Assembly (NCBI GenBank): GCA_964415045.1
Contig: CAYPZL010000034.1
Coordinates: 1 to 36,695 of the forward strand
DNA length: 36,695 nucleotides
Direction of reading: 5' to 3'
Origin: CAYPZL01 sp964415045
GTDB lineage: Bacteria > Planctomycetota > Phycisphaerae > Sedimentisphaerales > Anaerobacaceae
The translations under genes were made by a program, and so were the position numbers. Positions 7,959-16,300 of this stretch are shown one piece after another. How positions within the stretch are numbered: the stretch's first letter is position 1; each line of letters opens with the position of its first letter. The notes under the pieces are model-generated. The model made no database searches. It was not told where the DNA came from and saw only the letters and a program-made list of their open reading frames with translations.

Positions 7959-9944
7959 ATGTCGGTGGTCCCGAGCACGACGTGGCGTATGCTTGACGAG
8001 CAAGCGATCGGCAAACCCTTGCCCCGGGGACTCGATGCTCTCTGGGACGCCGGAGTTGGTTTGGTCGGTCGGTGCGTGCGCCGCAGACATCGTTGCTTGA
8101 AGCGGGCCGAGAATGTGCTGGCTTTGGAGGCGTTCTTCTCGGAGCTCAGTGACAAGAAGCTACGCGAGGTTGCCGAGCAACTCCGAGAGAGTTTTCGGCG
8201 ATATCGAGATACAAAGGACGATTTGAACAGAGCCTTTGCCCTGGTCCGAGAGGTGGCAAAGCGCCAGGTCGGGGAGACTCCGTTTCCGGTACAAATCGCC
8301 GGGGCGTTTGCCTTGGATGCTGGGTCCGTTGTGGAAATGGCGACGGGCGAGGGCAAGACGCTGACGGCGACAATGCCCGCCACGATTGCCGGTTGGCGTG
8401 GCCGCGGTTGTCATATCATCACAGTGAACGACTATTTGGCCAAGCGCGACGCGGAGTGGATGGGGCGTGTTTATCAATTCTGTGGCTTGCGTGTAGCCCA
8501 TGTGGAACAAGGCATGACGCCGGCCGATCGCCGGGCTGCATACTCAGCCGACATTACTTACTGTACGAACAAAGAAGTGACGGCAGATTTTCTGCGTGAC
8601 CGATTGGCTCTCGGGCGGTGCAGGGGATTGACGGCGGCCTTGCTTGCGGCAAGGGGCGAGGCGCCTGGTTCGCCAATCCACCGACTCGTCCAACGAGGTC
8701 TCAGCTACGCGATTGTCGATGAGGCGGACTCCATTCTCATTGATGAAGCCGTAACGCCGCTCATCATCTCCGGACCGGCCCCGAATGCAGAACAGATTGA
8801 GGCTTTCCGATGTGCGGCTGGCATCGCCAGCCAATTAAACGCGCCGATCGACTACCAGCTAGACCCTCGCTACCGAGAAGTGGAGTTCACCGAAACCGGC
8901 AGACGACGACTGCGGGAATTGAGCGGGGGGATGGGAAGTGTTTGGAAAGGCGCCAGACGCTCGGAAGAGTTGGCCGTGAAAGCTTTAACCGCCAAGGAGT
9001 TTTATCTGCGCGACCATCAGTATGTCGTTGAGGACGGCAAAGTTGTCATTGTTGACGAGTTCACAGGTCGCCTGATGCCCGATCGGCAGTGGCGCGATGG
9101 CCTGCACCAAGCTGTCGAGGCGAAGGAGCAAATCGAGGTCACTCCCCCGAAGGAAACATACGCCCGCGTGAGTTTTCAGCGATTCTTTCGCATGTACCAC
9201 AAACTGGCTGGCATGACAGGCACGGCCCGGGAAGCCGCCGCAGAATTCTGGCAACTCTATCATTTGCCGGTTGTGGTCATCCCCACAAACCGTCCGTGCC
9301 GAAGGAGGTATTTCCCGGATTTGGTGTTTGTAAAGGCCTCTGACAAATGGGCAAACATTGTTGCAGAAATCGTACGCGTGCATGCGACGGGTCGCCCGAT
9401 TCTTCTCGGAACACGCAGTGTCAAGGCCAGCGAGTATCTCAGCCGGCTCCTGCAGGCTGAGAAGCTCGCCCATCAAGTTCTCAACGCCGTCCGTCATCGT
9501 GAGGAAGCCCAGATTGTAGCGGGGGCGGGCCAGGCAGGAAGGATCACCGTGGCAACGAACATGGCCGGACGCGGCACGGACATCAAGCTCGGGCGTAATG
9601 TTGCGGAGATGGGAGGACTCCATGTGATCGCCACGGAACGCAATGAGTCGGGGCGAATCGACAGGCAGCTTTTTGGCCGCTGCGCTCGCCAGGGGGACCC
9701 CGGCAGTGCGCAAGCTATTGTGTCGTTAGAGGATGAGTTTGTCGCGCGTTATTCCAGGAGCCTGGTACGTTGCGTGCGCGCAAGACATGCGCGCGACCAC
9801 GGCAACATCGCGAATTCCTTGACACGTGCAGCGTTTCGTCTAAGTCAATTCAGGGCCGAACGATTGGCTCTGCATCGTCGCAAAGCGGTCATGAAATCGG
9901 ACAATTGGCTTGATGAAAATCTCAGTTTTGCTGGGCGGGAATAG
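7959..9944 (+). CDS. short SecA-like translocase ATPase
   Basis: The predicted protein has 661 residues. The ATG at 7959 lies one base after the previous stop, with GGAGG at 7941-7945; the spacing of 13 is long. An ATG at 7920 in frame is possible but would overlap the upstream gene by 38 bp. Clear SecA motor motifs are present: Walker A GEGKT (130-134), VNDYLAKRDAEWM, Walker B with IVDEADSILIDEA (252-264; standard SecA has DEVD), VDEFTGR (365-371), AGMTGTA, NMAGRGTDIKLG (534-545) and the arginine-finger region GRCARQGDPGSAQ (573-585). The segment between about 225 and 360 corresponds to the preprotein cross-linking domain. After SLEDEF only about 65 residues remain, enough for the long scaffold helix. 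The helical wing, two-helix finger and C-terminal zinc linker of housekeeping SecA (around 800-900 residues) are missing. It is the last gene of the export operon and presumably powers export of a dedicated substrate. Confidence 0.85.
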   Translation: MSVVPSTTWRMLDEQAIGKPLPRGLDALWDAGVGLVGRCVRRRHRCLKRAENVLALEAFFSELSDKKLREVAEQLRESFRRYRDTKDDLNRAFALVREVAKRQVGETPFPVQIAGAFALDAGSVVEMATGEGKTLTATMPATIAGWRGRGCHIITVNDYLAKRDAEWMGRVYQFCGLRVAHVEQGMTPADRRAAYSADITYCTNKEVTADFLRDRLALGRCRGLTAALLAARGEAPGSPIHRLVQRGLSYAIVDEADSILIDEAVTPLIISGPAPNAEQIEAFRCAAGIASQLNAPIDYQLDPRYREVEFTETGRRRLRELSGGMGSVWKGARRSEELAVKALTAKEFYLRDHQYVVEDGKVVIVDEFTGRLMPDRQWRDGLHQAVEAKEQIEVTPPKETYARVSFQRFFRMYHKLAGMTGTAREAAAEFWQLYHLPVVVIPTNRPCRRRYFPDLVFVKASDKWANIVAEIVRVHATGRPILLGTRSVKASEYLSRLLQAEKLAHQVLNAVRHREEAQIVAGAGQAGRITVATNMAGRGTDIKLGRNVAEMGGLHVIATERNESGRIDRQLFGRCARQGDPGSAQAIVSLEDEFVARYSRSLVRCVRARHARDHGNIANSLTRAAFRLSQFRAERLALHRRKAVMKSDNWLDENLSFAGRE

Positions 9945-11799
9945 GACCCGGTCCCAAACCTGATTGGAACGGCCAACTCTGCCTTTGCGAGGAGTGAGGG
10001 GGGGACTCTTGCTCGGCCTTGGGGACTGCGGTGGCGGTTCTCACCCTCTCCAATGCCTGTTCTACACGATGCAGTTGTAGAACAGTCCCGCAGGCCTGGG
10101 CCAACTCGGCCAGGGCGATGTTGAACTCGGTAACAGCCCGAATTTCGGCCCGGCGGGCTTCCGCGAGATCTTGTTGAGCCTGCAGGGTGACGAGCAAGAA
10201 CTCGGGCGTCAACTGCTGTCGAACCTCTGCCGTGTCCTTCAACGCTTGCAGGTGGATGCGGGCCGCTTCCGAGGCCAGCTTCTGCACCTGGATTTCTGTG
10301 TAACTTGCTTCCGCCTTGCGTACCTTCTCTTTGACCTCGACGGCCACCTGATCCGAGATTGCGTGCAAAGTAGAGATGGCCTTACGGCGCTCCAGCCTTC
10401 GTTTGCTGCGTTCAGCAAATCGCTGCCGGTTACCGAGTGGATATTCAAGGACCAGACCTACGCCGTAACTGATGTATCCGTCGTGCTCGAGGCTGTCGTG
10501 GGCCCGGAAGCGGTCCTCCCCGATGCCCGTGCCGCGCGCGGAGGCCACCAGGTCCAGCCGGGGCATGTACTGGTTCTGTGCGACTTCAATGTTGATCTCG
10601 GCTATCTCCAACGAGGTTCGCGCCTGCTGGATCCGGGGATTATTGCGTAACGCTTTTGCCAGGAGCTTTTGCTGGTCAAAAGCCTCTTTTTCCACATATG
10701 GGGTGGTGACCGGCAGAATCTCAGTATCCGTCAAAAGGTTGGCTTCCGGGGCAGCCATGAGGGCCAGCAGAGCGTCCTGAGCGTCAATAACTCTCTTTTG
10801 GGCCCGCACCAAGAATGCTTCACGCGATCGAGCAGACGCCTCGGCCTGCTTGATTTGGACCGCCGTCGCGTCAATGCCTTTGCGGCCCTGTACCTTTCTC
10901 AGGGTCTCGGCCGTTTGATCCAGCAGGGCCCTCTGGATGTCAAGGTCTTGACGGGCTTGCACGAGAAGCCAGTACGCCGAGATGACCTGGGTCGAGACGT
11001 CCTCGGCTCTTTGACGGAACCCCCACAATGCGATAGTGTGATTGAGCTTGGCTACATTCACTCCCGCGAGGTTCACCTTCTCCCCGGCGTCACGCCAGAG
11101 CGGTTGCCTGACCTGGAATGCCAGCAAAGGCTCATAGCGAGTCGATAGCGTACGTCCCGCAAGGTCATCCCAACTGCGCGTTAGCGCATACGAAAACGTC
11201 CATTCGGCGCCTGTCGTGGCCTTCTGGCGGACCCCTGCTTCGGCCAGGCGGACGTCAGATTCTCCCGGTGTGAAGATGCTGTTCTGAGGGTTGTCTTCCT
11301 GCTCGTAGTTCACCTCGCTGAAAGCCGTGGGATCGAAGTCAGCGGCGGCCTTGGTGATCTCTTGCTTGGCGATCGACGGATCGAAACTGACGACTTTGAT
11401 CTCGGGACTGTTGGCCAGCGCCCGTATTATCGCCTGGTTGATACTCAATTTGCTGATCTTCTTGCCTGTGTTGGGATCCTCTACGATTTCAACCTCGTCG
11501 AACGACTTAACCGGCTGTTCGGTGGTTGGCTCGAGTAGGCCCAACGGCTTCGATGCGTCTGTGCCTTCGGTGTCAGCGCGCCGTTGGGGCCCTTCTTCAG
11601 CGAGCAACCGCTGATACACCCCGACTGGGCCGGCGTCCTCAACCTCGTCAGATACACAGCCCCCGACGACCAGTGCCCCAACCACTCCCAGCAGAAAGGT
11701 CGAGAGAAGCTGGTTCGGTCGCAGCTTCGTCTGTGCGGCCAAAGCCATCCTGCTCAAGGAACTTCTACCATGACACAACAACCTGTCCGCTCGTGCCAT
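9922..11799 (-). CDS. TolC-family outer-membrane channel lipoprotein
   Basis: The predicted protein has 625 residues. The ATG at 11799 is chosen because GGAG lies seven bases upstream; a TTG at 11811 and an ATG at 11748 are alternatives. The hydrophobic stretch LLSTFLLGVVGALVVGGC ends in a lipobox-like VGGC, with C48 as the likely lipidated residue (residue 31 if the 11748 start is used). An extra acidic region of about 80 residues precedes the channel part. The TolC fold shows as two similar halves with long coiled-coil helices: the first begins near SINQAIIRALANSPEI, the second near KLLAKALRNNPRIQQARTSL, each leading to beta strands such as LLAFQVRQPLWRD and YGVGLVLEYPLG. TolC proteins form the trimeric outer-membrane exit duct of type I and efflux systems. 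It lies 20 bp after the HlyD gene, in the same operon. Its last 23 bp overlap the end of the secA-like gene on the other strand. Confidence 0.87.
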   Translation of the reverse strand: MARADRLLCHGRSSLSRMALAAQTKLRPNQLLSTFLLGVVGALVVGGCVSDEVEDAGPVGVYQRLLAEEGPQRRADTEGTDASKPLGLLEPTTEQPVKSFDEVEIVEDPNTGKKISKLSINQAIIRALANSPEIKVVSFDPSIAKQEITKAAADFDPTAFSEVNYEQEDNPQNSIFTPGESDVRLAEAGVRQKATTGAEWTFSYALTRSWDDLAGRTLSTRYEPLLAFQVRQPLWRDAGEKVNLAGVNVAKLNHTIALWGFRQRAEDVSTQVISAYWLLVQARQDLDIQRALLDQTAETLRKVQGRKGIDATAVQIKQAEASARSREAFLVRAQKRVIDAQDALLALMAAPEANLLTDTEILPVTTPYVEKEAFDQQKLLAKALRNNPRIQQARTSLEIAEINIEVAQNQYMPRLDLVASARGTGIGEDRFRAHDSLEHDGYISYGVGLVLEYPLGNRQRFAERSKRRLERRKAISTLHAISDQVAVEVKEKVRKAEASYTEIQVQKLASEAARIHLQALKDTAEVRQQLTPEFLLVTLQAQQDLAEARRAEIRAVTEFNIALAELAQACGTVLQLHRVEQALERVRTATAVPKAEQESPPHSSQRQSWPFQSGLGPGPIPAQQN

Positions 11800-11819
11800 T
11801 GCTTTCTCCAATCCAGCTT

Positions 11820-12641
11820 TTACTGTGAGGGGGGGAAACTCACCGTGATATGGTCGCCCGCAGGTCTCCTGGCTTCGTTCGGAACTTCCACACGGACGAG
11901 CAAGGTGCCGCTGGCGGCGTCGGCCACCGCAGCTACAGAAATGACCTTTCCAGTGAAGGTCGTTGCCGGGACCTCGGGGAACTCAACCAGAGCCTGCTGC
12001 CCCGGTTTAAGCGTTCTGGCCGTGGTTAAGGGTACTGGGACATCAGTCCAGAGGGGGTCAATTTGAACGACCCGGACAACACCCTCCAGGGCGTTAATGG
12101 ATTCGCCGGGTTCCACTTCCACCTTTTCGACCGATCCCGCAATGGGACTTCGGAGCTGCTTCTTCTCCACGCGTATGCGGGCCTCTTGGCACTTCAACTG
12201 GTCCTGGTGATGTTCAAGTCTGGCGATCTCAAGGGATAACTCCGCCATTTTGACCTCTAACCGCGCGTGTTCTACTTCTAATTCTGTGGCGGCGTCGTGC
12301 GCGGCGGCCTTTTCCAGCTTCTTCAGATCCACCTTTTTCTGATCCAGGGAGGCTTGACTCGCTTGAATCTGACTGGTGTTTTGGCTCCTTTCTTCGATCT
12401 GTGCGAGTTGGGCCCGCTCGATCGCATCGTCTTGCTGAACCAGCAATTGTCCTGATTCGACCACATCCCCTTGTTTGACGTATGTCTTGGCGATCAGACC
12501 GGGCTGTGTAAAGGACAATGTCACGTCCGCGCTTGGAATGGTGACGGCGGCGATTTTTTGGCTGGCTCTCAAGGATTGTGGAACCGTGAGAAATGTCAAG
12601 AAGAAGGCGGTGAACAGCGGGCAATACGTTCTTTGTCGCAT
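11820..12641 (-). CDS. periplasmic HlyD/RND-type adaptor protein
   Basis: The predicted protein has 273 residues, short for the family. The ATG at 12641 has AGGGAG nine bases upstream. The first 26 residues form a Sec signal peptide (basic MRQR, then LFTAFFLTFLTV, likely cut after SLRA), so unlike the two other HlyD proteins here it is not anchored by an internal helix. The barrel-sandwich halves are at about 40-70 (TQPGLIAKTYVKQGDVVESG) and about 160-185 (LRSPIAGSVEKVEVEPGESI). They are separated by a coiled coil rich in Gln, Glu and Lys (75-155). A beta-barrel part follows (VPVPLTTARTLKPGQQALVE, about 200 on). It would bridge the inner-membrane components to the TolC-like channel encoded directly downstream. 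Adaptors of this shape also occur in multidrug efflux, but no RND pump gene is nearby. Confidence 0.85.
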   Translation of the reverse strand: MRQRTYCPLFTAFFLTFLTVPQSLRASQKIAAVTIPSADVTLSFTQPGLIAKTYVKQGDVVESGQLLVQQDDAIERAQLAQIEERSQNTSQIQASQASLDQKKVDLKKLEKAAAHDAATELEVEHARLEVKMAELSLEIARLEHHQDQLKCQEARIRVEKKQLRSPIAGSVEKVEVEPGESINALEGVVRVVQIDPLWTDVPVPLTTARTLKPGQQALVEFPEVPATTFTGKVISVAAVADAASGTLLVRVEVPNEARRPAGDHITVSFPPSQ

Positions 12642-12674
12642 ACTATGATTCTCCCTAAAGTCTTATCGCATCTC

Positions 12675-12702
12675 ATTATACGGTGTTTTGATACAGAGGC
12701 AA
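12675..12702 (-). promoter_or_regulatory. sigma70-like promoter for the HlyD-TolC operon
   Basis: Read on the minus strand, TTGCCT (12702-12697), a 16-base spacer and a perfect TATAAT (12680-12675) stand about 34 bases before the ATG at 12641. Transcription would start near 12668 and leave a leader of about 27 bases containing the AGGGAG ribosome binding site (12656-12651). Confidence 0.6.
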
Positions 12703-13019
12703 GACTGTTCGCGCCGTAGAATTAATTTGATTCCGGTGCTGTTCTGCAGTGGACGCCACGATTCTACCACCGCGCAAAGCGGAGCATTCCGTTTCCTTGC
12801 GAGCGCGGGCGTTGCCTACGGTCTCTCTGTCGCGGAAAAGCACGCGAAACTGGGACGGGCCAGATTTTTTTTCGGTGTTCCAGTCCTGTGACTATGTGTG
12901 ACGACCGCCATCTTTCGCCGCCAGTAGTTGTTAACTGTCTATAGTGGCGTCACTTACAACCGGGTTGCGAGTGGGCGATCAAGGATGTGAGGCCCGGTGG
13001 AAAATGCGAAAAATACGTA

Positions 13020-13049
13020 TTTACCACAATAGACACGCAACCCGATAAT
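13020..13049 (+). promoter_or_regulatory. candidate promoter for the giant gene
   Basis: TTTACC (13020-13025), an 18-base spacer and GATAAT (13044-13049) form a moderate sigma70-like match in a locally AT-rich patch. If used, the transcript would carry a leader of roughly 310 bases before the ATG at 13366, containing both inverted repeats described here. Confidence 0.35.
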
Positions 13050-13081
13050 CTGGTATCTTTAAATGAATGTGTGCTTCGTTT

Positions 13082-13099
13082 CGCTGCACCTGTGCAGCG
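13082..13099. promoter_or_regulatory. perfect 18-bp palindrome, possible operator
   Basis: CGCTGCAC and GTGCAGCG are exact reverse complements around a central CT. The symmetry fits a binding site for a dimeric regulator, placed about 30-50 bp after the candidate -10 box of the giant gene. As RNA it would form only a tight hairpin (seven pairs, four-base loop), so a DNA operator is the likelier reading. No regulator gene is present in the window. Confidence 0.4.
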
Positions 13100-13228
13100 T
13101 ATGAAACAGGTCGCGGTTGAGTGGGTGTAATGGGGATTGGGGAGCGTGAAGGACGGCACGGCATTTCTTGACTGCAGTTCCAACGTGTGCTTTTTCTGCA
13201 TCGGTTCGATGCGGTTTACGGTTATTTA

Positions 13229-13252
13229 CGGCGCAGGTCAGACCCTGCGCCG
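13229..13252 (+). promoter_or_regulatory. GC-rich leader hairpin upstream of the giant gene
   Basis: CGGCGCAGG (13229-13237) pairs perfectly with CCTGCGCCG (13244-13252) over nine base pairs, with a six-base loop TCAGAC. No run of T follows, so it does not look like a simple intrinsic terminator. It ends 113 bases before the start codon. Attenuation, RNA stability or translational control are possible roles. Confidence 0.4.
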
Positions 13253-13351
13253 CTGCGCTTCTGAACGCGCGGGTGACATTGGCGTCGCCCTGCGTGCCCA
13301 GAGCGGTCACGTTACAATCTGACACGGGTGGCTTTGGCACGGATGCCACCT

Positions 13352-13359
13352 AAGGAGGT
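13352..13359 (+). promoter_or_regulatory. consensus ribosome binding site of the giant gene
   Basis: AAGGAGGT matches the full anti-Shine-Dalgarno consensus and stands six bases before ATG 13366. This fixes the start of the giant protein and therefore its LEPR-XLL N-terminus. Its strength suggests high translation initiation. Confidence 0.85.
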
Positions 13360-13365
13360 GCGGGA

Positions 13366-16300
13366 ATGAGCGCACTTAGAACGCTCCGAAGACGTATGCG
13401 ACGGCAAACCTCTCCTCGCCAGCAGCAAACGGCCCCAGCGATCGAGTTGCTCGAACCCAGGCTGCTGCTATCGGCCGATCTCGGCACTTTGAGTCTTGCC
13501 GAGCCACTTCTCGTGGACCTCTCCCCTGAGTTGCATGATGTAAGTCTGCGCGTTGCGGAGACGGACGGGGACCAGACGGTGCAGGTCGTTGACGGGGTGG
13601 GCGTTGTCCAGGCCGAGAGAGCGCTCGAACAAATATCGGAGATCATCGTCGAGGGCACCCCGGCCACGGACGATACCCTACGAATTGACTATGGTACCGG
13701 CGATATTTCGGTACCGGTGACCTTCAACGGCGGAGAGGGCGGCCTCGACACGCTCCGCGGCCCCCTGGCCGACAGCACCTGGCAGATCACCGGACCCGAT
13801 TCCGGGCAAGTGGAAGGCATCCAATTCAATGACGTGGAAAACCTGACCGGCGCCCCGGACAACGAGGACACCTTTGTCTTCCAGGACGGTGGTAGCCTCA
13901 CGGGCATGGTCGAGGGAGGGGAAGGTGGTTTTGATACTCTGGTAACCCAGGGGGGAGCGAATGCTTCAATTGTCGTCGAGTACACCGGGCCCGATTCAGG
14001 GACAATTTTGCTGGATGGCAACGTCATTGCCTACGCCGGACTGGAACCTGTGCTGATAGATGTTGCTGCTGGTGCGGACATAACATATAACCTGCCTTCC
14101 GCCAGCGACAATCTGGAATTGCGCCTCGTGAGCGGCAACAGTTTCATCGTCGACAGCCTGAACGGCACCTTTGAAGACACCACTTTTACCGATCCTGGCA
14201 GTAGTGCCACCATTACCATAAACCTCGGGGATGGCAACGATACCATTTCCCTGACTGATCTTGAGACATTGGACGCCGCACTGGAAATCTACGGTGGCAC
14301 GAGCGGCACGGACACCGGAACAGCCGACAAGGTAAAGGCTACCCAGGACGCGAATATAACTCTGGCCGATGCTAGCCTAACCGTAGGCAGCAAATCGATG
14401 ACACTTGGCGGATTTGAGCTGGGTGAACTCACAGGCGGTGACTCCATCAACACGCTCGATGCATCCGCCTTTACCGGTGACGTCACACTCCGCGGAGAGG
14501 GGAATAATGACATACTCAAGGGCGGCGCCGGCGACGATACTCTCATTGGCGGAGCGGGCAACGACAAATTCGTTTTCGCAGACGGCTGGGGCACCGACAC
14601 AGTCGATGCCGGAGCCGGTACGGACACGCTTGATTTCACCGGTTTCACCGGCACCTTGAGTTTGAGCGGCACTACCTTCACCGGCGACGGCAACCAGGTT
14701 TCACAGACCGATCCAGCGGAGATGATCGACGTGACACTCAGTGTCGCCGAACAGACCGCATTCATCACCGATGGCTTGAATGCCCTTGTCGACAGGATCG
14801 TGGGAACCGAGACCATCGATGCTCTGGGCAGCTATGGGTTGCTGGGCAACCTGCTGCCGCTGATCAGTTTTATCACTGGGGATTCGGGGCCGAACGGCGC
14901 TTCTCTTGGCAGCATCCTGGGTATCGGCGACATCTTTGAATATCTGCAGACCCATCTTAACGGGGCCACGACCACCACCCTGTCGGACCTTGTTGCCGCC
15001 TTTGAGAGTTTTACCGGCCAGAGCATATCGAACAACGATTTCGACCCGGATACCTTTGACATGGGGGATATCACGGGTCTCGGAGCCAGTGGCATAGAGG
15101 CCAGGTATGAGGCCGATCCGGGCGGGGCGGTAGTCATTTATCTGGCATTCGATCTGGGCGGCAGCCAGTCCACATCCTTCGACCTCAACCTTGGAACGGA
15201 GGCTGAAGCGCTGGGCGTGGTCGTCGATACCGACATCGATCTTGAGATAAGCTTTGATTTTGAGATGGAACTGGGCCTGGAGATCGGTAGCACTCCCGAG
15301 TTCTTCGTGGAGACGGCCGAGTTGGGAGTTGATGTCTCGGCCGAGATTCCCGATCTTGATGCCTCGGTCTCGGTTGGTTTCCTGGAAGCCGAAATCGTTG
15401 ATGGTTCAATTTCCATGGAGGGCGGCCTCAGCATCGCCCTCAACGATCCCACGCCGGGCGACAGCAGGATCACCATTTCCGATCTGGCGGAAAGTCTGAC
15501 CCCATCCCTGGTTACCTTCACTCCGGACGTCCCTGCTACCCCCTTTGACGCCAGCTTGCCCTTGACCATTAATGCCGCCGGGCTCGATTCGGGGATGCTG
15601 GGGGATCTGGCGGGGGCCGCGATCGAGCTTTCCTACCCCACGGTGCCGGAGGGTATCTTCAGCGGCGAGTTCCCCGTCATTGACCAGATCCTGAGCACCG
15701 CGGGCGTTGATCTGCTCGATTTCAGCAATATCACACCCACCGATATCATCGGCATGCTGGGCCAGATTATGAGCGCCTTGTCCGGCCTGGGAGAGAGCGA
15801 TCTGCTCGATGTGTCTATTCCGTTCACCGACATCACCGTGGGCAAGCTCCTCGATTACGGCACCTCCTTCAAGCGTGAGGTTCTGGATCCCCTCTTTGCC
15901 AGCGGCGATGCCTTCAAGCCCGACAATACTGGCGATGGAATTCCGGACTTTACCTTCGGCAGTGTCCAGGACCTGGCCCTCCAGCTTGCGTCCGCGCTCG
16001 GTATTACCGTCGAAGCTGCCTTCGACCAGTTGGACCAGGAACTAACCTACACCTTCAACTGGAGTTCCGCCCTTTCCCTGGGCGGGGCCACCATCGCCAC
16101 AACACAGGAAGGTGGGGGGGGCAATGATGAAGAGCAGACTGTGACCATCCCGGACAGTGCGCTCAGCTTCCGCCTCGGATACGAGGACGAAGAGGGCAAT
16201 ATCAACTTCACCGGGGAACTGACCCATGACCCCAACATGGACGATGACGACGCAGCGGCCATGCTGGACGCTGCCCTTGAGGTACTGCCCGGCCTCAACA

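Larger units (their letters stand above)
12642..13365. other. divergent control region between the HlyD-TolC pair and the giant gene
   Basis: These 724 bp contain no convincing gene. The left end holds the minus-strand promoter. The right half holds a candidate promoter, an 18-bp palindrome, a GC-rich hairpin and a strong ribosome binding site for the giant gene, all listed separately. The stretch 12721-13000 shows only short, imperfect inverted repeats and is unexplained. I looked for the outline of a cyclic-di-GMP (GEMM) riboswitch, which would suit an adhesin leader, and did not find it. Confidence 0.6.

Noticed and set aside
3877..12641. Interpretation of the HlyD and TolC genes as a multidrug efflux pump.
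   Set aside because: No RND, MFS or ABC pump gene is present, and the neighbours (SecA-like ATPase, M50-HlyD, giant LEPR-XLL protein) point to protein export instead.
13020..13365. Cyclic-di-GMP (GEMM) riboswitch in the leader of the giant gene.
   Set aside because: Such switches often precede large adhesin genes, but neither the conserved core nor the tetraloop/receptor arrangement is visible.
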